Below, one piece after another: positions 14,065-18,433 of a stretch of 18,433 nucleotides of DNA (within the stretch, counting starts at the first letter, position 1; each line of letters begins with the position of its first letter). The position numbers and the translations under genes were made by a program. The notes beneath the pieces were generated by a model. That model saw only the letters and a program-made list of their open reading frames with translations, did not search any database and had not been told where the DNA came from. The DNA lies in NCBI GenBank assembly GCA_016840945.1, contig JAEORJ010000332.1:1-18433 (forward strand). Reading direction: 5' to 3'. Source of the stretch: Candidatus Gerdarchaeota archaeon. GTDB taxonomy: Archaea > Asgardarchaeota > Heimdallarchaeia > JABLTI01.

Positions 14065-14505
14065 TTATATGTTTTGTTCATCAAGAAATACTTTCTTCAA
14101 TCGTTCTTCAGGGCTGTAAATAAGATCACCAAAGCTCTTTGTTATAATCTCTTTAAAACATTCATAATTTGTTAAACATCCCAAATTGACTTCTGGAAAA
14201 GTATTATAGAATTTAATCGCTAATGTTTTCATAATGTCCTTTATTGTGTTTGGTCTATCAACACTATCACATATTGAATAGAGTGTTATATCTTGTTCAT
14301 TTTTCAATTTAGTTTTATGTAGAAATATCGAATATTTTTTCATCTTAAAAGACTCGGTTTCATCATTGAAAATTTCTATTGCAAAAGATTGTATGGCTTC
14401 TAATAGTCCAGCAGTCAGCATAGTGTTTTGTACCTTTTCGTTAAAATAATCTACCCTAACAATTGGCATTCCACCAAACATTACTCCTGCTTCTAATATT
14501 GCCAT
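14065..14505 (-). CDS. Small protein with longin/roadblock-like fold pattern
   Basis: No family is recognised with certainty. The predicted order is two hydrophobic strands joined by a tight turn (ILEAGVMFGGMPIVRVDYF), a long helix (TMLTAGLLEAIQSFAIEIF), three strands (KMKKYSIFLHKTK, DITLYSICDSV) and a second long helix (NTIKDIMKTLAIKFYNTFP). This beta-beta-alpha-beta-beta-beta-alpha order is that of longin domains, and the 'GG-P' turn near the N-terminus with a following helix of small residues is common in longin-like proteins. A further helix with Lys/Glu follows. Asgard archaea carry many longin and roadblock proteins that act with small GTPases at membranes; a similar role here is an inference from topology only. 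The ATG has GAGG seven bases upstream (14513-14516 on the minus strand). The ribosomal and helicase neighbours do not reveal a partner. Confidence 0.6.
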   Translation of the reverse strand: MAILEAGVMFGGMPIVRVDYFNEKVQNTMLTAGLLEAIQSFAIEIFNDETESFKMKKYSIFLHKTKLKNEQDITLYSICDSVDRPNTIKDIMKTLAIKFYNTFPEVNLGCLTNYECFKEIITKSFGDLIYSPEERLKKVFLDEQNI

Positions 14506-14634
14506 TTGTATGCCTCTTTTTTGTCCCGAGCATTTATTATTATTAATAATATTGAACTATAATTTTCCCTTTAAAAAATATTTCTCTTATAATTTACTAT
14601 ATTTATAATATCAGTAATTGGTTATTTTAACCTT

Positions 14635-17271
14635 TCATTTATCATCGTTATCATTAGATTTAGTATATTTTCGAATTATCCATGGTCTTTCAATCATTTT
14701 AATAGTATTCAAAGCTAACTTCATTGTTTTTCTTTCGTTAAATACTAAGGCTAATTTTGCTACTGCTCTCAAATGATGAATTAAAGTATCAAACCAACGA
14801 TAAATGTCACCTGGGTACGCATACAAATTGTACTTTGCTGATAGATAATTAGTGATTTGTTTTAGATCATTATTATGCAATCGAGATTCTACAATAATTC
14901 TTGAAATAGCTTTTTCACCACATCCACACCAGGGATTATCTTCACATTTACAGTTGAAAATATCAAGAATCCATTGAGCAAATGAATTAACAATCAAACT
15001 ATGTAAATGTGTTCGTTTCTCTAGAGCATTTTGCATAAACTCTAGTACTGAACCTGAAAAAAGATTTGATCCTATGTAACCACTTTTTATTGTTTTTTCA
15101 ATTTCAGCTTGTAATTTATTATTTAGAAATATTGATGTGAAAGGTTCCAATTCAATAGCTATTTCTAATGGGCTGATGATTTGCAATCTTTTCTTGATTT
15201 CTCTTGCTTCGGTAGGATGCAGAAATGTTCTCGAGGTTGATTTTCCAAGTGCTGTTGCTCGAGGGCCTTCCTCATAAACATTAATCATTTCCAATTCTTG
15301 CAATGATTTTAATGATTCCTTTAATGTATCAGTAGGACCGAGTAACCTATCATAATAATCAACTATATTTTGCAATGTAGGATAGCTTGTTGAAACTATA
15401 CCTGCTAAAATTTGAGCTAACTGCTCTTCGCCTTCCATTAGAGGTTCAACATCTTCTACAGGTTCTGTTAAAAGATTAAATGCCACATTATCCTCTGAGC
15501 TTTCCATACCACCATGATATTTCTTATTTGGTTCTACTAAAAGGTACACTTTTCCTAAATCATGATACCCCAATCTCCCTGCTCGTCCTATCATTTGATA
15601 AAATTCTGCTACTGAAATCCAATTTATTCCCATAGCTAACGATTCAAAAATCACTTGACTAGCAGGAAAATCAACTCCTGCTCCTAATGCAGCAGTGGTT
15701 ACTATTGCAGCATATTTCCCTTTTGCAAAACCATCTTCTGCTCGTTTTCTTTCACGATAGGTTAAACCTGAATGATAAACTAAAGTTCTCAAACCACTTT
15801 TAGATAATTTAAGCGCTAATTCATAACAGTGTTTTCTAGAATTAGTAAATACTATTGTTTGACCAAAATACCCATAAGATGACTTATGGTTATATTCTGC
15901 TCGTATAATATCCCTTAAGAAAAATTCTTTTTCATCTTGGTCTCTAGCCATAACCAAATGTCTTTCAAGCGGAACGGGTCTAGCTTCATGTACCAATAAT
16001 TTCATTCCTAGCTCTTCTGCTAATTCCTCAGGATTGCCTATTGTTGCTGATAATCCCAACAATTGGGCTTTTGGAAAAATTGTTTTTAATCTAGCGATCA
16101 AGCCATCTAATTCAGGTCCTCGTTCCTCATAAGTTAATAATTGAATCTCATCAATAATTACTACCCCTATTTCACCCAATTGACTAGCATTACCGTTGCG
16201 CAATAATAAATCAAATGCTTCATAAGTTGCTGTTATGATATCAGCTGTTCGATAATCTGTATCTATTATATACTTCTCTTCTTTACCCACATCAATCTTA
16301 CTCATGCCAACTCTAATAGCAACTTTCAAACCATCTTCTTTGTATTTTGCTTTAAAATCCTCATATTTCTGATTAGTAAGCGCAACTAAAGGGCTTAGGT
16401 AAATCATCCTTTTACCTTCTAAAGCTTTAATTACCCCAGCCATTTCACCAATTAATGTTTTACCGCTGCTTGTTCCAGCAACTATGAGAAGGTCTTTATC
16501 ATTAAGCAAACCTGCTTCAATCGCTTTAACTTGAATTGGCAATAATCGTTTTATCCCATTTCTTTTTAATATATCTTTAATTTTCCCAGGTAACGAAATA
16601 TGATCAATAAATGCTGCTTTTGAAAAATCATCAATATCTCCCAAGGTATCATATAATGTTAAATCAGGTCTTTGAGCGGGACGAAAATCATTATCAAAAA
16701 TTTCCAAGACCTGATCAACATTTTTGATACTACCAAGCATCTTATAGAAATGACGGCGACCACTGGTTCCTAAAGTTATTTCACGAGAATTTAATTCTTT
16801 GTCAATTTCATCTCGAGCACATTGTTGACAAGCTTTTCTACCAGAAACATCAAAAACGCGATCTTCTGGTAAAATAGTTACTCTATGATGATCTATCATA
16901 CATAAACGGCAAATTCTTCTAAATGTAGGTTCATTTATGTTGAATGTTTTAAAATATTCTAAATAAAAATCATAATTGCTTGGCTGATCATCAGTTGGGA
17001 TGATAATACCTTTCGCATGTTTCAAAGTTTTAGTTATTTCTTCTGGTCGCTTAAACTCACTTGAATTCTTTGAAAAAACAACATATTTGTAGGGGCGCAA
17101 ACGACCACTCTCAATAGTAAATTGTAATTTAGCTCTTTCAAGAGGTTTTATTCGTGAAGCTTTAGCATTGGCTGGTAACAATAGCATTTTCACTTGATTT
17201 GTCTCATCATTAAAATCCATTAGAAAGACATAATATTGAAAAGCTCTACCAGGCATTTTTCCACGAACCAT
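14635..17271 (-). CDS. Ski2-like DEAD/DEAH-box helicase with two cysteine clusters
   Basis: A superfamily 2 nucleic-acid helicase of the Ski2/Hel308 group. Motifs, in order: Q-like LLPIQVKAIEAG (243-254), Walker A AGTSSGKT (265-272), Ia LSPLVALTNQKY, Walker B D374-E-I-Q377, SAT (408-410), IV IVFTNSRKHC, V TAALGAGVDFPA and VI QMIGRAGR (559-566). The DEIQ box in place of DEAH/DEVH is unusual but compatible with ATP hydrolysis. Before the motor lies a domain of about 200 residues with C121-x2-C124 and C148-x2-C151, a likely zinc site. After a winged-helix-like region (about 650-690), a second cluster (C774, C776, C782, C784) sits in a helical C-terminal domain. At 878 residues it is longer than Hel308 (about 700) and lacks the Ski2 arch. 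The substrate (DNA or RNA) is not evident. The ATG has no strong ribosome-binding site; Met6 is an alternative. Confidence 0.9.
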   Translation of the reverse strand: MVRGKMPGRAFQYYVFLMDFNDETNQVKMLLLPANAKASRIKPLERAKLQFTIESGRLRPYKYVVFSKNSSEFKRPEEITKTLKHAKGIIIPTDDQPSNYDFYLEYFKTFNINEPTFRRICRLCMIDHHRVTILPEDRVFDVSGRKACQQCARDEIDKELNSREITLGTSGRRHFYKMLGSIKNVDQVLEIFDNDFRPAQRPDLTLYDTLGDIDDFSKAAFIDHISLPGKIKDILKRNGIKRLLPIQVKAIEAGLLNDKDLLIVAGTSSGKTLIGEMAGVIKALEGKRMIYLSPLVALTNQKYEDFKAKYKEDGLKVAIRVGMSKIDVGKEEKYIIDTDYRTADIITATYEAFDLLLRNGNASQLGEIGVVIIDEIQLLTYEERGPELDGLIARLKTIFPKAQLLGLSATIGNPEELAEELGMKLLVHEARPVPLERHLVMARDQDEKEFFLRDIIRAEYNHKSSYGYFGQTIVFTNSRKHCYELALKLSKSGLRTLVYHSGLTYRERKRAEDGFAKGKYAAIVTTAALGAGVDFPASQVIFESLAMGINWISVAEFYQMIGRAGRLGYHDLGKVYLLVEPNKKYHGGMESSEDNVAFNLLTEPVEDVEPLMEGEEQLAQILAGIVSTSYPTLQNIVDYYDRLLGPTDTLKESLKSLQELEMINVYEEGPRATALGKSTSRTFLHPTEAREIKKRLQIISPLEIAIELEPFTSIFLNNKLQAEIEKTIKSGYIGSNLFSGSVLEFMQNALEKRTHLHSLIVNSFAQWILDIFNCKCEDNPWCGCGEKAISRIIVESRLHNNDLKQITNYLSAKYNLYAYPGDIYRWFDTLIHHLRAVAKLALVFNERKTMKLALNTIKMIERPWIIRKYTKSNDNDDK

Positions 17272-17370
17272 TTTTTCAGTAAATTCTATGTTTTTTGTAT
17301 TGCTTTTATTCTTAAAAGTAGTTAAAAATATGCTTAGTTAAAGAACTAAATCAGTTCATTTAAAGAAATG

Positions 17371-17406
17371 AAAAATAGGATGGATTTTATTCTAAAAAAA
17401 ATCCTA
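17371..17406 (-). terminator. Hairpin plus T-run terminator after the zinc-ribbon membrane protein
   Basis: On the minus strand the stop codon is part of TAGGAT (17401-17406), which pairs with ATCCTA (17376-17381) and is followed by TTTTT (17371-17375). Inside, GGATTTT and AAAATCC offer an alternative pairing. A stem followed by oligo-T is a good terminator, separating this gene from the helicase. The rest of the gap to the helicase start holds TTTTAAGAATA on the minus strand as a possible TATA box. Confidence 0.55.
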
Positions 17407-17826
17407 ACTAATTTCTTCACCACAGTAAGGACAAAATCTGTTACCCTCTTCTATAGGTGAACCGCAATTTTTACAGAATGATGAGTTTTGACTTGTTGGT
17501 GCTGAATAATCGCTTAAAGATGGTTGAGCTTGTACATAACCATAATCTGTTTGTTGTTGTTCTGGATAGGATTCCACATAGAGACCTGATGATGAACTTT
17601 GTTGAGGAACTTTAACTGAAGTTCCATAACGCATCAATCTTATAGTTGAATTTATAGCAGTTATGCCTGATAAACCAATCATAACCCAAACCCACCAATC
17701 ATCAGCATAAAACCAACCATATGTTCTTACACCTAGGAAATACAGCACCACTACCATTCCAATAAACCATATCCAGCTCCAAACTACATTTATTATTCGT
17801 CTGTTTGTTCTGGGACTTTGAGTCAT
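17404..17826 (-). CDS. Two-helix membrane protein with C-terminal zinc ribbon
   Basis: A 140-residue protein with a short basic N-terminus, two membrane helices (about 12-32 and 44-61) joined by a Trp/Tyr-rich loop (GWFYADDWWVW), a Gln/Ser/Tyr-rich linker (about 72-115) and a zinc ribbon at the end: C118-x2-C121 and C132-x2-C135 (FCKNCGSPIEEGNRFCPYCG). The positive-inside rule puts the basic N-terminus and the zinc ribbon in the cytoplasm. Such 'zinc ribbon plus membrane helices' proteins are common in archaea and bacteria, and their job is mostly unknown. The ATG is preceded by AAAGTGAT about eight bases away, and a TATA-like box lies about 43 bases upstream. It appears to be a single-gene unit, with a terminator on each side. 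Confidence 0.85.
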   Translation of the reverse strand: MTQSPRTNRRIINVVWSWIWFIGMVVVLYFLGVRTYGWFYADDWWVWVMIGLSGITAINSTIRLMRYGTSVKVPQQSSSSGLYVESYPEQQQTDYGYVQAQPSLSDYSAPTSQNSSFCKNCGSPIEEGNRFCPYCGEEIS

Positions 17827-17863
17827 AGTATAATCACTTTAATGAAACACTAGTTTACCACCG

Positions 17864-17873
17864 ATTTAAATAT
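17864..17873 (-). promoter_or_regulatory. TATA-like box upstream of the zinc-ribbon membrane protein
   Basis: Reading the minus strand, ATATTTAAAT followed by CGG lies about 43 bases before the ATG at 17826. That would place transcription start roughly 15 bases upstream of the gene and leave room for the GTGAT ribosome-binding site. Confidence 0.45.
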
Positions 17874-17913
17874 TTGTAATTGTTCTTATGAAAAAATCAT
17901 AAAGCTATTAATC

Positions 17914-17928
17914 AAAAATTACAAAAAA
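17914..17928 (-). terminator. Oligo-T tracts after the DUF302 gene
   Basis: Two runs on the minus strand, TTTTTT (17923-17928) and TTTTT (17914-17918), begin about 12 bases after the DUF302 stop codon. They are a likely U-tract terminator before the promoter of the next gene. Confidence 0.4.
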
Positions 17929-17940
17929 TAGAGGTAATTT

Positions 17941-18336
17941 TTAGAATTGTTCCCAAGCACTATTAACCATGATACCTGTTTCTTTGATTACTGGCTCCAT
18001 AGCTTCAGGTGAAGCTAAACCTATTTCTTTTGCAGTCTTCATTATTGAAAGATGTGAGACATAGATTTTTTTGTTTTCTTCATATACAACAAAACTGCAA
18101 GGATAGAGTAATCCGACATTAAAAGATGCTTCTAAACCCATTTTGGCCAATTTTGGTCCACAAGCCATAATAATGGTATATCGTGGGTGATCACTTATTC
18201 CCAATTTTTCTTTAAAAATTTCATCTAGAGCTTTTGTTCCTAAAACTGAAAATCCTACTTTGCGTAAAATTTCAGCAATGTGTTCGACTGCTATATCAAA
18301 TTCCATTAATAATTCCTTTTTCAAAATATCAACCAT
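17941..18336 (-). CDS. DUF302-domain protein
   Basis: A 131-residue soluble protein matching the DUF302 pattern: an N-terminal helix of about 20 residues (FDIAVEHIAEILRKVGFSVLG), a Lys-rich helix (IFKEKLGI), a strand with an A-C-G-P motif (YTIIMACGPKLAKMGL; families usually have A-C-N-P), and L-Y-P-C-S-F-V-V-Y (C80), followed by a short strand and a C-terminal helix. The two conserved cysteines, C59 and C80, might bind a metal or act as a redox pair, but no activity is established for the family. The ATG at 18336 gives a ten-residue leader (MVDILKKELL). Met11 (18306) is preceded by AAGGAA seven bases upstream and is where the domain begins, so it may be the true start. It is the last gene in the window. 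Confidence 0.8.
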   Translation of the reverse strand: MVDILKKELLMEFDIAVEHIAEILRKVGFSVLGTKALDEIFKEKLGISDHPRYTIIMACGPKLAKMGLEASFNVGLLYPCSFVVYEENKKIYVSHLSIMKTAKEIGLASPEAMEPVIKETGIMVNSAWEQF

Positions 18337-18363
18337 TTAACATCACATATTATCAACTATCTC

Positions 18364-18374
18364 AAATATTAAAA
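18364..18374 (-). promoter_or_regulatory. TATA-like box for the DUF302 gene
   Basis: On the minus strand TTTTAATATTT lies about 33 bases before the ATG at 18336, the right distance for a nearly leaderless archaeal transcript. The remaining bases to the window end show nothing else. Confidence 0.4.
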
Positions 18375-18433
18375 AGGTCATTGCTTTCTATAGTAAGAAA
18401 ATACAAGAAGAAATTTTATTGAAATTAATATTA

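Noticed and set aside
17886..17902. Short palindrome TTATGA/TCATAA between the last two genes
   Set aside because: Six-base arms of A/T-rich sequence are expected by chance here, and it does not align with a promoter or start.
1..18433. tRNA genes, CRISPR repeats, insertion sequences or phage elements
   Set aside because: No cloverleaf-like blocks, spaced repeat arrays, transposase or integrase motifs were seen in gaps or frames. Gaps are short and AT-rich.

Overview
The window is about 18.4 kb of AT-rich DNA from an archaeon. Three neighbouring genes show this: ribosomal protein eS6, the gamma subunit of translation initiation factor 2 and a small PIN-domain protein, a cluster typical of archaea. 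A Ski2-type helicase, an EF-1A/eRF3-family GTPase and TATA-like boxes close to start codons agree. An Asgard (Promethearchaeota) lineage is my best guess. It rests on an ornithine aminotransferase that looks like the eukaryotic enzyme, a small protein compatible with a longin/roadblock fold, an eRF3-flavoured GTPase and Lys/Ser/Thr-rich tails. No rRNA or marker gene settles this. There are no tRNAs, insertion sequences, phage genes or CRISPR arrays, so this looks like chromosomal backbone.

Layout from left to right. Bases 1-382 are the end of a HEAT-repeat protein. Next comes a large predicted cell-surface protein: signal peptide, seven-bladed FG-GAP propeller, Ser/Thr-rich beta domain, one membrane helix and a basic repeat tail. 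A strong hairpin terminator follows it. A membrane-anchored glycosyltransferase then meets a cysteine-rich V4R-like gene tail to tail. Behind that gene, also on the minus strand, is ornithine aminotransferase. On the plus strand from 6.4 to 9.8 kb are a short UvrC-like GIY-YIG nuclease, eS6, aIF2-gamma and the PIN protein. A minus-strand dCMP deaminase and a plus-strand methyltransferase-like gene diverge at 10.4 kb.

From 11.3 kb to the end every gene is on the minus strand. In the order they are read, they are a DUF302 protein, a two-helix membrane protein with a zinc ribbon, a Ski2-like helicase, a longin-like small protein, an unrecognised 121-residue protein, an EF-1A/eRF3-like GTPase and a PHP-family phosphoesterase. 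The last two lie 17 bases apart and are probably one operon.

The themes are translation (eS6, aIF2-gamma, GTPase), nucleic-acid upkeep (UvrC-like nuclease, PIN, Ski2-like helicase, PHP phosphoesterase, dCMP deaminase) and the cell envelope (propeller protein, glycosyltransferase). Many genes start with TTG or GTG, and convergent neighbours touch or overlap. The points most worth a second look are the surface protein with its possible CTG start, the non-canonical GTPase, the half-length UvrC, the aIF2-gamma extension and the two unknown small proteins beside the GTPase.
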